Assembly: GCF_036057275.1 (NCBI RefSeq)
Contig: NZ_CP107945.1
Span: forward strand, 6,944,001 to 7,008,000
Direction: 5' to 3'
Source: Streptomyces sp. NBC_00390
Lineage (GTDB): Bacteria > Actinomycetota > Actinomycetes > Streptomycetales > Streptomycetaceae
DNA length: 64,000 nt
Positions 24,498-33,762 of the stretch are shown here, one piece after another (the stretch's first letter is position 1; each line of letters opens with the position of its first letter). The position numbers were made by a program, and so were the translations under genes. The notes under the pieces were generated by a model. It did not search any database and was not told where the DNA came from. It worked only from the letters and a program-made list of their open reading frames with translations.

Positions 24498-26984
24498 TTG
24501 CCAGACGAGGCCCAGCCCGCCGCCGCGCAGCCCGACCAGAAGGCCGACAAGGCCGCGGCAGCCCCAGTCACGCCCGACCGCGGGCAGGCACAGCAGCAGA
24601 AGCCGGCCGGTGCCGAGCGGGCACACGGTCCGGCGCCTGTCTCCGCCCCCAAGCCCGCGCCCCCCGCCGTGGCGCGCAGCGGCGGCTCGTCCAACCGCGT
24701 CCGCGCCCGTCTCGCCCGCCTCGGTGTCCAGCGCTCCTCCCCGTACAACCCGGTCCTCGAACCGCTCCTGCGGATCGTGCGCAGCAACGACCCCAAGATC
24801 GAGACCTCCACACTCCGCCAGGTCGAGCGGGCCTACCAGGTCGCCGAGCGTTGGCACCGCGGTCAGAAGCGCAAGAGCGGCGACCCGTACATCACGCATC
24901 CCCTCGCCGTCACCACCATCCTCGCCGAGCTCGGCATGGACCCGGCGACCCTGATGGCGGGGCTGCTGCACGACACGGTCGAGGACACCGAGTACGGCCT
25001 GGACACCCTGCGCCGCGACTTCGGTGACCAGGTCGCCCTGCTCGTCGACGGCGTCACCAAGCTGGACAAGGTGAAGTTCGGTGAGGCCGCACAGGCCGAG
25101 ACCGTGCGCAAGATGGTCGTCGCCATGGCCAAGGACCCGCGCGTCCTGGTCATCAAGCTCGCCGACCGGCTGCACAACATGCGCACCATGCGGTACCTGA
25201 AGCGGGAGAAGCAGGAGAAGAAGGCCCGCGAGACCCTCGAGATCTACGCGCCCCTGGCCCACCGCCTGGGCATGAACACCATCAAGTGGGAGCTCGAGGA
25301 CCTCGCCTTCGCGATCCTCTATCCCAAGATGTACGACGAGATCGTGCGGCTCGTCGCCGAGCGCGCGCCCAAGCGCGACGAGTACCTCGCCATAGTGACC
25401 GACGAGGTCCAGTCCGATCTGCGCGCCGCCCGCATCAAGGCCACCGTCACCGGCCGGCCGAAGCACTACTACAGCGTCTACCAGAAGATGATCGTCCGCG
25501 GCCGGGACTTCGCGGAGATCTACGACCTGGTGGGCATCCGAGTCCTCGTCGACACCGTGCGGGACTGCTACGCGGCCCTCGGCACCGTGCACGCGCGCTG
25601 GAATCCGGTCCCGGGCCGGTTCAAGGACTACATCGCGATGCCCAAGTTCAACATGTACCAGTCGCTGCACACGACGGTCATCGGACCCAACGGCAAGCCG
25701 GTCGAACTGCAGATCCGCACCTTCGACATGCACCGCCGCGCCGAGTACGGCATCGCCGCCCACTGGAAGTACAAGCAGGAGACCGTCGCCGGCACCTCCA
25801 AGGTGCGCACCGACGTGCCCCGCGCCGCCAAGGGCAGCGCCGGCCAGGACACCGTCAACGACATGGCGTGGCTGCGGCAGCTGCTGGACTGGCAGAAGGA
25901 GACCGAGGACCCGGGCGAGTTCCTGGAGTCGCTCCGCTTCGACCTGTCCCGCAACGAGGTCTTCGTCTTCACCCCCAAGGGCGATGTCATAGCGCTCCCC
26001 GCGGGCGCCACCCCCGTCGACTTCGCCTACGCCGTCCACACCGAGGTCGGCCACCGCACCATAGGCGCGCGGGTCAACGGACGGCTCGTCCCGCTCGAAT
26101 CGACCCTCGACAACGGCGATCTGGTGGAGGTCTTCACCTCCAAGGCCGAAGGCGCCGGGCCCTCACGCGACTGGCTGGGCTTCGTCAAGTCCCCCCGGGC
26201 GCGCAACAAGATCCGGGCCTGGTTCTCCAAGGAGCGCCGCGACGAGGCCATCGAGCAGGGCAAGGACGCCATCGCGCGGGCCATGCGCAAGCAGAACCTG
26301 CCGATCCAGCGCATCCTGACCGGCGATTCCCTGGTCACGCTCGCGCACGAGATGCGCTACCCCGACATCTCGTCCCTGTACGCGGCGATCGGCGAGGGTC
26401 ATGTGGCCGCGCAGGGCGTCGTACAGAAGCTGGTGCAGGCCCTCGGCGGCGAGGAGGCCGCCAACGAGGACATCGCCGAGTCCGTCCCGCCCTCGCGCAG
26501 CCGCGGCAAGCGCCGCTCCAGCGCCGACCCCGGTGTGGTCGTCAAGGGTGTCGAGGACGTGTGGGTCAAGCTGGCCCGCTGCTGTACGCCGGTGCCCGGC
26601 GATCCGATCATCGGTTTCGTCACGCGCGGAAGTGGCGTATCGGTTCACCGGGCGGACTGCGTCAACGTCGACTCGCTCTCGCAGCAGCCCGAGCGGATCC
26701 TCGAGGTCGAATGGGCCCCGACCCAGTCGTCCGTCTTCCTCGTCGCCATCCAGGTGGAGGCACTGGACCGCTCCCGGCTGCTGTCGGACGTCACACGGGT
26801 CCTGTCCGACCAGCATGTCAACATCCTGTCGGCGGCGGTGCAGACCTCCCGCGACCGGGTGGCCACCTCACGCTTCACCTTCGAGATGGGCGACCCCAAG
26901 CACCTCGGGCACGTGCTGAAGGCGGTACGGGGCGTGGAGGGCGTGTACGACGTGTACCGCGTGACCTCGGCCCGCCGTCCCTGA
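24498..26984 (+). CDS. relA: Bifunctional (p)ppGpp synthetase/hydrolase RelA (RSH)
   Basis: The 828-residue long RSH protein makes and degrades (p)ppGpp. The hydrolase HD domain is seen in LLHDTVEDTEYG. The synthetase has RFKDYIAMPK, the RFKD loop form seen in bifunctional RSH proteins. Then come the TGS domain (VFVFTPKGDVIALPAGATPV), the zinc-finger/CC region with LARCCTPVPGDPIIGFVTRG, and a C-terminal ACT domain. TTG 24498 (LPDEAQPA) is preferred: it has GAGGAG 5 nt upstream and matches the Streptomyces RelA start. The first ~70 residues are Pro/Ala-rich and likely disordered. Confidence 0.96.
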   Translation: MPDEAQPAAAQPDQKADKAAAAPVTPDRGQAQQQKPAGAERAHGPAPVSAPKPAPPAVARSGGSSNRVRARLARLGVQRSSPYNPVLEPLLRIVRSNDPKIETSTLRQVERAYQVAERWHRGQKRKSGDPYITHPLAVTTILAELGMDPATLMAGLLHDTVEDTEYGLDTLRRDFGDQVALLVDGVTKLDKVKFGEAAQAETVRKMVVAMAKDPRVLVIKLADRLHNMRTMRYLKREKQEKKARETLEIYAPLAHRLGMNTIKWELEDLAFAILYPKMYDEIVRLVAERAPKRDEYLAIVTDEVQSDLRAARIKATVTGRPKHYYSVYQKMIVRGRDFAEIYDLVGIRVLVDTVRDCYAALGTVHARWNPVPGRFKDYIAMPKFNMYQSLHTTVIGPNGKPVELQIRTFDMHRRAEYGIAAHWKYKQETVAGTSKVRTDVPRAAKGSAGQDTVNDMAWLRQLLDWQKETEDPGEFLESLRFDLSRNEVFVFTPKGDVIALPAGATPVDFAYAVHTEVGHRTIGARVNGRLVPLESTLDNGDLVEVFTSKAEGAGPSRDWLGFVKSPRARNKIRAWFSKERRDEAIEQGKDAIARAMRKQNLPIQRILTGDSLVTLAHEMRYPDISSLYAAIGEGHVAAQGVVQKLVQALGGEEAANEDIAESVPPSRSRGKRRSSADPGVVVKGVEDVWVKLARCCTPVPGDPIIGFVTRGSGVSVHRADCVNVDSLSQQPERILEVEWAPTQSSVFLVAIQVEALDRSRLLSDVTRVLSDQHVNILSAAVQTSRDRVATSRFTFEMGDPKHLGHVLKAVRGVEGVYDVYRVTSARRP

Positions 26985-27011
26985 CCGGGCAGACGCCCTG
27001 ACCACGCAGAC

Positions 27012-27049
27012 GAAGGGGGCTCCCGGACCGAGGTCCGGGAGCCCCCTTC
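27012..27049. terminator. Bidirectional terminator between relA and the DUF349 gene
   Basis: A perfect 17-bp stem (GAAGGGGGCTCCCGGAC and complement) with loop CGAG lies between two convergent stop codons, 28 and 11 bp away. Confidence 0.9.
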
Positions 27050-27059
27050 ACCGCGACGA

Positions 27060-28289
27060 TCAGCCGCCGAACTCCTCCAGGCCCTTCAGCGCCTGGTCCA
27101 GCAGCGCCTGCCGGCCCTCGAGCTCCTTCGCCAGCTTGTCCGCCCTGGCGTTGTTGCCCGCGGCACGCGCGGCGTCGATCTGCCCACGCAGCTTGTCCAC
27201 GGCCGCCTGCAGCTGACCCGTCAGACCCGCGGCACGCGCACGCGCCTCCGGGTTCGTACGGCGCCACTCGTTGTCCTCGGACTCCTGGATCGCCCGCTCC
27301 ACCGCGTGCATCCGTCCCTCGACCTTGGGACGGGCGTCGCGCGGCACATGGCCGATGGCCTCCCAGCGCTCGTTGATGGACCGGAAGGCGGCACGCGCCG
27401 CCTTGAGGTCCGTCACCGGCACCAGCTTCTCGGCCTCGGCCGCGAGCTCCTCCTTGAGCTTCAGGTTCTCGGCCTGCTCGGCATCCCGCTCCGCGAAGAC
27501 ACCGCTGCGCGCGGCGAAGAAGACGTCCTGGGCACCGCGGAAGCGGTTCCACAGATCGTCCTCGGCCTCGCGCTGCGCCCGGCCCGCGGCCTTCCACTGC
27601 GCCATCAGCTCGCGGTAGCGGGCGGCCGTGACACCCCAGTCCGTCGAGGCGGACAGCGACTCGGCCTCGGCGACCAGCTTCTCCTTGGTCTTCCGGGCCT
27701 CCTCGCGCTGCGCGTCCAGCGAGGCGAAGTGCGCCTTGCGGCGCTTGGAGAACGCCGAGCGCGCGTGCGAGAAGCGGTGCCACAGTTCGTCGTCGGACTT
27801 CCGGTCGAGCCGGGGCAGGCCCTTCCAGGTGTCCACCAGGGCGCGCAGCCGCTCGCCGGCCGCCCGCCACTGCTCGCTCTGTGCCAGCTCCTCCGCCTCG
27901 GCGACCAGCGCCTCCTTGGCGTGCCGGGCCTCGTCGTGCTGCTTCGCCTTCTGGACCTTGCGCTCCTCGCGACGCTTGTCGACCGTCGCGACGAGTGCGT
28001 CGAGCCGGGTCCTCAGCGCGTCGAGGTCACCCACAGCGTGATGCTCGTCCACCTGCGTACGCAGGTGGTCGATGGCGGTCTGGGCGTCCTTGGCCGACAG
28101 GTCGGTGGTCTTCACCCTCCGCTCGAGGAGGCCGATCTCGACCACCAGGCCCTCGTACTTGCGCTCGAAGTAGGCCAGCGCCTCCTCGGGAGTCCCGGCC
28201 TGCCACGAGCCGACGACCTTCTCGCCATCGGCAGTACGCACGTACACGGTGCCCGTCTCATCGACGCGGCCCCACGGGTCGCTGCTCAC
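27060..28289 (-). CDS. DUF349 repeat protein
   Basis: The 409-residue, highly charged helical protein contains three DUF349 units of ~70 residues. Each has an aromatic core such as LRALVDTWKGLPRLDRKSDD, YRELMAQWKAAGRAQREAED or FRSINERWEAIGHVPRDARP, followed by LW.RF or similar. The N-terminal ~90 residues (VSSDPWGRVDETGTVYVRTA) form a separate small domain, and the C-terminus is a coiled coil. No catalytic residues are apparent. GTG 28289 follows GGAGGCGCT. The function of actinobacterial DUF349 proteins is unknown to me; a nucleic-acid or ribosome-associated role is a guess. Confidence 0.88.
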   Translation of the reverse strand: MSSDPWGRVDETGTVYVRTADGEKVVGSWQAGTPEEALAYFERKYEGLVVEIGLLERRVKTTDLSAKDAQTAIDHLRTQVDEHHAVGDLDALRTRLDALVATVDKRREERKVQKAKQHDEARHAKEALVAEAEELAQSEQWRAAGERLRALVDTWKGLPRLDRKSDDELWHRFSHARSAFSKRRKAHFASLDAQREEARKTKEKLVAEAESLSASTDWGVTAARYRELMAQWKAAGRAQREAEDDLWNRFRGAQDVFFAARSGVFAERDAEQAENLKLKEELAAEAEKLVPVTDLKAARAAFRSINERWEAIGHVPRDARPKVEGRMHAVERAIQESEDNEWRRTNPEARARAAGLTGQLQAAVDKLRGQIDAARAAGNNARADKLAKELEGRQALLDQALKGLEEFGG

Positions 28290-28407
28290 AGCGCCTCCTC
28301 CACCTGATGCCAGTGAGGGGGTTCGCCCCCCGGGCATCGTCCACAGTTTCCTGGACGGGCCTCGCCCGCCCTTCACAACGCGAACCCGGTCCGCGCTGCA
28401 CAACGCC

Positions 28408-28437
28408 AATCTAGGCGAACGGCCGCCCGGCTGTCCG
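28408..28437 (-). promoter_or_regulatory. Predicted promoter of the DUF349 gene
   Basis: On the minus strand CGGACA (28437-28432) and TAGATT (28413-28408) are 18 nt apart. The transcript would start about 110 nt before GTG 28289 and carry a GGGGG-TTCG-CCCCC hairpin at 28317-28330 in its leader. Confidence 0.45.
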
Positions 28438-28464
28438 CACCCAGCGCGGCCGAAATTGCCCGGC

Positions 28465-29253
28465 TCACACCTTCGGGACGGTGGCCTTCTCGATGGTGAC
28501 GGCCTTCTTCGGGGCGCCGTCGCCCGCGCCGCCCTCGACTCCGGCCTTCGACACCTCGAGCACGGTGTTCAGGCCCTTGTCGTCCATGGTGCCGAACGGC
28601 GTGTACCCAGGGGCCAGTTTGGTGTTCTTGTACACGAGGAAGAACTGGCTGCCGCCGGAGTTCGGAGCACCGGTGTTGGCCATGGCCACCGTGCCGGCCG
28701 GGTAGGTGACCGTGCCGTCCGCGCCCGCCTTGCCGAGGCTCGTCAGATTCTCGTCCGGGATCGTGTAACCGGGATCGCCCGTGCCGTCGCCCTTGGGGTC
28801 GCCGCACTGCAGAACGAAAATGCCCTGCGTGGTCAGACGGTGACATTTCGTGCCGTCGAAGTACCCCTTGTCCGCCAACGACTTGAACGAGTTCACCGTG
28901 TGCGGGGTCTTGGTCGCGTCCATCGCGACCGTGATGTCGCCCTCGTTGGTCTTGAGCGTCAGCGCGTACTTCGCCTTCGTGTCGATCGACATGGCGGGCT
29001 CGCGGTTCTCGCTCTTCGACGGAGTGGGCTCCGGCGATGTGCTCTCGCCCGGTGCGGCGCTGTTCTCCTTGTCGCCGTCCGACAGGCCGACCGAGACATA
29101 GGCGGCCGCGCCGGCGAGCAGTACGACGGCCAGTGCCGAGGCGATGACGGTGTTGCGGCGCTTCGCCTTGATCTGCGCCTGCTCCCGCCGCTGCTGCTGG
29201 CGGACGAACTTCTCTCTGGCGAGCTGCCGCCGCCGCTGATCGCTGGTGACCAC
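28465..29253 (-). CDS. Membrane-anchored cyclophilin-type peptidyl-prolyl isomerase
   Basis: The 262-residue product has a basic cytoplasmic start (QLAREKFVRQQQRREQAQIKA in two parts), one membrane helix (NTVIASALAVVLLAGAAAYV, residues ~34-53), a Ser/Pro/Glu linker, and a cyclophilin domain with TPHTVNSFKSLADKGYFDGT, CHRLTTQGIFVLQCGDPKGDG, GSQFFLVYKN and YTPFGTM. The domain should fold exported proteins outside the membrane. The active site reads HRLTTQ where many have FHRVI, typical of diverged bacterial forms. GTG 29253 is used. Confidence 0.9.
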   Translation of the reverse strand: MVTSDQRRRQLAREKFVRQQQRREQAQIKAKRRNTVIASALAVVLLAGAAAYVSVGLSDGDKENSAAPGESTSPEPTPSKSENREPAMSIDTKAKYALTLKTNEGDITVAMDATKTPHTVNSFKSLADKGYFDGTKCHRLTTQGIFVLQCGDPKGDGTGDPGYTIPDENLTSLGKAGADGTVTYPAGTVAMANTGAPNSGGSQFFLVYKNTKLAPGYTPFGTMDDKGLNTVLEVSKAGVEGGAGDGAPKKAVTIEKATVPKV

Positions 29254-29325
29254 CGAGGTCTTCTCCTTGTACGTCGTGATGTCACGTCAATGCTGACCGC
29301 CGAGCTTGCCCGTACCGTATACGGG

Positions 29326-29356
29326 TTGGCTGTGGGACAAGCGGCGCCGGTAGGCT
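29326..29356 (+). promoter_or_regulatory. Predicted promoter of the metallo-hydrolase gene
   Basis: TTGGCT (29326-29331) and TAGGCT (29351-29356) are 19 nt apart, about 60 nt before GTG 29416. An imperfect palindrome CCCGTA-ccgta-TACGGG at 29309-29325 lies just upstream, between the two divergent genes. Confidence 0.4.
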
Positions 29357-29415
29357 CTGATCTGCTGCAATCAGCTGCGCCAGCTGCCCTTTCGACGACC
29401 GAACCGAGGACGATC

Positions 29416-30126
29416 GTGCTTATTGCCGGGTTCCCTGCCGGGGCCTGGGGGACCAACTGCTATCTGGTCGCCCCTGCCGCAGGCGAGGAGTGCGTGATCA
29501 TCGACCCGGGCCACCAGGCCACCGAAGGCGTCGAGGAAGCGCTGAAGAAGCACCGGCTCAAGCCTGTCGCCGTCGTCCTCACCCACGGCCACATCGACCA
29601 TGTCGCCTCGGTCGTCCCCGTGTGCGGTGCTCACGACGTGCCTGCCTGGATCCACCCCGCCGACCGGTACATGATGAGCGACCCGGAAAAGGCGCTCGGG
29701 CGGTCCATCGGGATGCCGCTCCTGGGTGAGCTGACCGTCGGTGAGCCCGACGACGTCAAGGAGCTGACCGACGGCGCCGCGCTGAAGCTGGCCGGCCTCG
29801 ACTTCTCCGTCGCGCATGCGCCCGGGCATACCAAGGGGTCGGTGACCTTCCGGATGCCCGAGTCCGCGGACGTTCCGTCCGTCTTCTTCTCGGGCGACCT
29901 GCTGTTCGCCGGCTCCATCGGACGCACGGACCTGCCCGGCGGCGACCACGCCGAGATGCTCGAGTCGCTGGCGCGTGTCTGCCTGCCGCTCGACGACTCG
30001 ACCGTGGTGCTGTCCGGCCACGGTCCCCAGACGACCATCGGCCGTGAGCGCGCCAGCAATCCCTACCTGAGGGAAGTGGCCGCCGGCCTCGGGAGCGCAC
30101 AGGCCGCTCCCCGACGAGGAATGTGA
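29416..30126 (+). CDS. Metallo-beta-lactamase-fold hydrolase (glyoxalase II-like)
   Basis: The 236-residue protein has every metal ligand of the fold: THGHIDH (HxHxDH), HAPGHTKGS, FFSGDLLFAGSIGRTDL and LSGHGPQT. Overall it resembles glyoxalase II-type or persulfide-dioxygenase-like thioester hydrolases; no substrate can be fixed. GTG 29416 (VLIAGFPAGAWGTNCYLV) follows GAGGA. The stop lies 11 bp before the hisS start and they are likely co-transcribed, an arrangement common in actinobacteria. Confidence 0.9.
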   Translation: MLIAGFPAGAWGTNCYLVAPAAGEECVIIDPGHQATEGVEEALKKHRLKPVAVVLTHGHIDHVASVVPVCGAHDVPAWIHPADRYMMSDPEKALGRSIGMPLLGELTVGEPDDVKELTDGAALKLAGLDFSVAHAPGHTKGSVTFRMPESADVPSVFFSGDLLFAGSIGRTDLPGGDHAEMLESLARVCLPLDDSTVVLSGHGPQTTIGRERASNPYLREVAAGLGSAQAAPRRGM

Positions 30127-30137
30127 CGAGACCTTCC

Positions 30138-31400
30138 GTGAGCACTTTTCAGGCCCCCAGGGGCACGTACGACCTGATTCCGCCGCGCTCCGCCAAGTTC
30201 CTGGCGGTGCGCGAGGCGATCTCCACGCCGCTGAAGAACTCCGGCTACGGCTATGTCGAGACGCCCGGCTTCGAGAACGTCGAGCTGTTCGCGCGCGGTG
30301 TCGGCGAGTCCACCGACATCGTGTCCAAGGAGATGTACGCCTTCGAAACCAAGGGCGGCGACAAGCTCGCCCTGCGCCCCGAGGGCACCGCGTCCGTGCT
30401 GCGCGCGGCGCTGGAGGCCAACCTCCACAAGGCGGGCAACCTGCCCGTGAAGCTCTGGTACTCGGGCTCGTACTACCGCTACGAGAAGCCGCAGGCGGGC
30501 CGCTACAGGCACTTCTCCCAGGTCGGTGCCGAGGCGATCGGCGCAGAGGACCCGGCGCTGGACGCCGAGCTGATCATCCTGGCGGACCAGGCGTACCGTT
30601 CGCTCGGCCTGCGCAACTTCCGCATCCTGCTGAACTCGCTCGGAGACAAGGAGTGCCGTCCCGTCTACCGTGACGCGCTCCAGGGCTTCCTGCGGGGGCT
30701 GGATCTGGACGAGGACACGCGCCGCCGGGTCGACATCAATCCGCTGCGGGTTCTCGACGACAAGCGCGACAGCGTGCAGAAGCAGCTGGTGGGCGTGCCG
30801 CTGCTGCGTGATTACCTCTGCGACGCCTGCAAGGCGTACCACGAGGAGGTGCGCGCGCTGCTGACCGCGGCCGGTGTCCTCTTCGAGGACGACGAGAAGC
30901 TGGTGCGCGGTCTGGACTACTACACGCGCACGACCTTCGAGTTCGTCCACGGCGGCCTCGGCTCGCAGTCCGCGGTGGGCGGCGGCGGCCGCTACGACGG
31001 TCTGTCCGAGATGATCGGCGGCCCGGCACTTCCGTCGGTGGGCTGGGCGCTCGGCGTCGACCGCACGGTGCTTGCGCTGGAGGCCGAGGGCATCGAGCTC
31101 GAACTGCCCGCCAGCACCAGTGTGTTCGCTGTACCGCTGGGCGAGGAGGCGCGCCGCGTACTGTTCGGTGTGGTCACCGAGCTGCGCAAGGCGGGCGTCG
31201 CCGCGGACTTCAGTTACGGCGGCAAGGGCCTCAAGGGCGCGATGAAGAACGCCAACCGCAGCGGCGCGCGGTACGCGATCGTCGCGGGCGAGCGTGACCT
31301 CGCCGAGGGCGTGGTGCAGCTCAAGGACATGGAGTCCGGCGAGCAGCAGGCCGTCGCCCTGGATGTGCTGATCGAGGAGATCCGGACGAAGCTCGCCTGA
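30138..31400 (+). CDS. hisS: Histidyl-tRNA synthetase
   Basis: The 420-residue class II synthetase shows motif 1 region (NVELFARGVGESTDIVSKEM), motif 2 (KLWYSGSYYRYEKPQAGRYR in its core), the HisA box LVRGLDYYTRTTFEF, and motif 3 (GWALGVDRTVLAL). GTG 30138 (VSTFQAPRGTYDLIPP) is the usual Streptomyces start; GTG 30123, overlapping the previous stop, is an alternative. Confidence 0.96.
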   Translation: MSTFQAPRGTYDLIPPRSAKFLAVREAISTPLKNSGYGYVETPGFENVELFARGVGESTDIVSKEMYAFETKGGDKLALRPEGTASVLRAALEANLHKAGNLPVKLWYSGSYYRYEKPQAGRYRHFSQVGAEAIGAEDPALDAELIILADQAYRSLGLRNFRILLNSLGDKECRPVYRDALQGFLRGLDLDEDTRRRVDINPLRVLDDKRDSVQKQLVGVPLLRDYLCDACKAYHEEVRALLTAAGVLFEDDEKLVRGLDYYTRTTFEFVHGGLGSQSAVGGGGRYDGLSEMIGGPALPSVGWALGVDRTVLALEAEGIELELPASTSVFAVPLGEEARRVLFGVVTELRKAGVAADFSYGGKGLKGAMKNANRSGARYAIVAGERDLAEGVVQLKDMESGEQQAVALDVLIEEIRTKLA

Positions 31401-31414
31401 GTACGGCAGTGAGC

Positions 31415-31450
31415 GCGGGGCCCGGGCCGGATGAACGGCCCGGGCCCCGC
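31415..31450 (+). terminator. Hairpin terminator after hisS
   Basis: A perfect 15-bp stem (GCGGGGCCCGGGCCG and complement) with loop GATGAA starts 14 nt after the hisS stop. Confidence 0.85.
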
Positions 31451-31676
31451 GTCGTCCGGCCACCGTCCTGTCGTGCCCGACGTGCCCAACGTGCCGAACT
31501 CGCACGGCAGATGGGCGTCCCGTCGACTCGCGGCTCACCTGCATCGCCAGTTGCCTTTCCCGCCGGACCCCGACCGGGACGGCCGGAGGGACTCCTTATG
31601 TCCCTCGAACGGCGGACACCGAGGTGCGTGGGGCAGAATGGCCGGGCCCCCACAGGCATCGAGCGATGGAAGCGAT

Positions 31677-32324
31677 ATGACGACTGCAGCGGCCGGCGAT
31701 GTGTCCTCCGACCACGGGGCGCGTGATGCGCGCGGCACGGTCGGCGGCGGCAGGGCGTTCGCCTGGCTGCTGGTGATCACGGGCGCGGCCGGACTCCTCG
31801 CCGCCTGGGTCATCACGATCGACAAGTTCAAGATCCTCGAGGCCAAGATCGCCGGGACGACCTTCACCCCCGGCTGCAGCCTCAACCCCGTCGTCTCCTG
31901 CGGCAACGTGATGGAGAGCGACCAGGCGTCCGCGCTCGGGTTCCCCAACCCGATGCTCGGACTGGTCGCCTACGGGATGGTGATCTGCGTCGGCATGAGC
32001 CTGCTGGCGGGCGCTCGCTTCCGCCGCTGGTACTGGCTCACCTTCAATGCGGGCACGCTCTTCGGCGTCGGCTTCTGCACCTGGCTCCAGTACCAGTCGC
32101 TGTACACGATCAACGCGCTGTGCCTGTGGTGCTGCCTGGCCTGGGTCGCCACGATCTTCATGTTCTGGTACGTGACCTCGCACAACATCCGCCAAGGACT
32201 GCTGCCCGCCCCGGCGTGGCTGCGCGGATTCCTCGACGAGTTCACCTGGGTGCTGCCGGTGCTGCACACCGGCATCATCGGCATGCTGATCCTGACCCGC
32301 TGGTGGGACTTCTGGACCGGCTGA
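31677..32324 (+). CDS. Vitamin K epoxide reductase (VKOR) family protein
   Basis: The 215-residue integral membrane enzyme should reoxidise a Dsb-type thioredoxin partner using quinone, supporting disulfide formation outside the cell. It has four to five helices (FAWLLVITGAAGLLAAWVI; NPMLGLVAYGMVICVGMSL; CLWCCLAWVATIFMFWYV; WVLPVLHTGIIGMLIL), the shuttle cysteines in PGCSLNPVVSCGNVM, and the active CxxC in LCLWCC. ATG 31677 has a weak ribosome site; ATG 31638 (MAGPPQASS) is also in frame. Confidence 0.92.
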   Translation: MTTAAAGDVSSDHGARDARGTVGGGRAFAWLLVITGAAGLLAAWVITIDKFKILEAKIAGTTFTPGCSLNPVVSCGNVMESDQASALGFPNPMLGLVAYGMVICVGMSLLAGARFRRWYWLTFNAGTLFGVGFCTWLQYQSLYTINALCLWCCLAWVATIFMFWYVTSHNIRQGLLPAPAWLRGFLDEFTWVLPVLHTGIIGMLILTRWWDFWTG

Positions 32325-32359
32325 CCTCGTTGTCAGTGGGCTGACCTAGGCTTCATGAA

Positions 32360-33730
32360 GTGGAGCCCGATCTCTTTACCGCAGCCGCCGAGGAACGCCA
32401 GGAGAAGGACCCGTCCGCGAGTCCCCTGGCCGTCCGGATGCGCCCGCGCACCCTCGACGAGGTCGTGGGCCAGCAGCACCTGCTGAAGCCCGGGTCGCCC
32501 CTGCGCCGTCTCGTCGGGGAGGGCAACGGCGGGCCCGCAGGCGCGTCGTCGGTGATCCTCTGGGGCCCGCCGGGCACCGGCAAGACGACCCTCGCGTATG
32601 TCGTGTCGAAGGCGACCAACAAGCGATTCGTGGAGCTCTCCGCGATCACCGCGGGCGTCAAGGAGGTCCGGGCGGTCATCGACGGTGCCCGGCGCGCCGC
32701 CGGCGGCTTCGGCAAGGAGACCGTCCTCTTCCTCGACGAGATCCACCGCTTCTCGAAGGCCCAGCAGGACTCCCTGCTGCCCGCCGTGGAGAACCGCTGG
32801 GTGACCCTGATCGCGGCCACCACGGAGAACCCGTACTTCTCGGTGATCTCCCCGCTGCTCTCCCGCTCCCTGCTGCTCACCCTGGAGCCGCTCGGCGACG
32901 AGGACATCGGCGGGCTGCTGCAGCGGGCGCTCACCGAGACGCGCGGACTGGGCGGCGCGGTCACGCTCCCGAAGGACGCCAGGGCGCACCTGCTGCGGAT
33001 CGCCGGCGGTGACGCGCGCCGTGCGCTGACCGCGCTGGAGGCTGCCGCGGGCGCCGCGCTGGACAAGGGCGAGCCGGACATCACCCTGGCGACGCTCGAG
33101 GAGACGGTCGACCGTGCGGCGGTGAAGTACGACCGCGACGGCGACCAGCACTACGACGTGGCCAGCGCGCTCATCAAATCGATCCGCGGCTCCGACGTGG
33201 ACGCGGCACTGCACTATCTGGCGCGCATGATCGAGGCGGGGGAGGACCCGCGGTTCATCGCTCGCCGGCTGATGATCTCGGCGAGCGAGGACATCGGCCT
33301 CGCGGACCCCACGGCGCTGCCGACAGCGGTGGCGGCCGCACAGGCCGTGGCGATGATCGGCTTCCCGGAGGCCGCCCTCACCCTCAGCCACGCCACCATC
33401 GCCCTCGCACTGGCCCCCAAGTCGAATGCCGCGACGACCGCGATCTCCGCCGCCCGGCAGGACGTGCGGAACGGGCTGGCGGGCCCGGTGCCGGCCCATC
33501 TGCGCGACGGCCACTACAAGGGCGCGGCCAAGCTCGGCCATGCGCAGGGTTATGTGTATCCGCACGACGTGGCGGGCGGTATCGCGGCCCAGCAGTACGC
33601 ACCGGACGCGGTCCACGGCCGCCGCTACTACGAGCCGACCCGCTACGGGGCGGAAGCGCGGTACGCCGACGTGGTGGAGAAGGTGCGCGAGCGGCTGCGC
33701 GGGGAGGGCCCGAGCGAGCAGCAGGGCTGA
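32360..33730 (+). CDS. rarA: Replication-associated recombination ATPase RarA/MgsA
   Basis: The 456-residue AAA+ protein acts at stalled forks. It shows MRPRTLDEVVGQQHLL, Walker A GPPGTGKTTLA, Walker B LFLDEIHRFSK, sensor ATTENPYFSVISPLLSRS and the long C-terminal tetramerisation domain (SDVDAALHYLARMIEAGEDP, YPHDVAGG). GTG 32360 is used. It lies 35 bp after the VKOR gene on the same strand. Confidence 0.94.
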   Translation: MEPDLFTAAAEERQEKDPSASPLAVRMRPRTLDEVVGQQHLLKPGSPLRRLVGEGNGGPAGASSVILWGPPGTGKTTLAYVVSKATNKRFVELSAITAGVKEVRAVIDGARRAAGGFGKETVLFLDEIHRFSKAQQDSLLPAVENRWVTLIAATTENPYFSVISPLLSRSLLLTLEPLGDEDIGGLLQRALTETRGLGGAVTLPKDARAHLLRIAGGDARRALTALEAAAGAALDKGEPDITLATLEETVDRAAVKYDRDGDQHYDVASALIKSIRGSDVDAALHYLARMIEAGEDPRFIARRLMISASEDIGLADPTALPTAVAAAQAVAMIGFPEAALTLSHATIALALAPKSNAATTAISAARQDVRNGLAGPVPAHLRDGHYKGAAKLGHAQGYVYPHDVAGGIAAQQYAPDAVHGRRYYEPTRYGAEARYADVVEKVRERLRGEGPSEQQG

Positions 33731-33762
33731 CGCCACGCGTCGGGTCGAGCCGCCTCGAAGCG

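Noticed and set aside
28249..29415. N-terminal extension of the metallo-hydrolase frame
   Set aside because: It is antisense to the cyclophilin gene. GTG 29416 has a good ribosome site and starts the fold.
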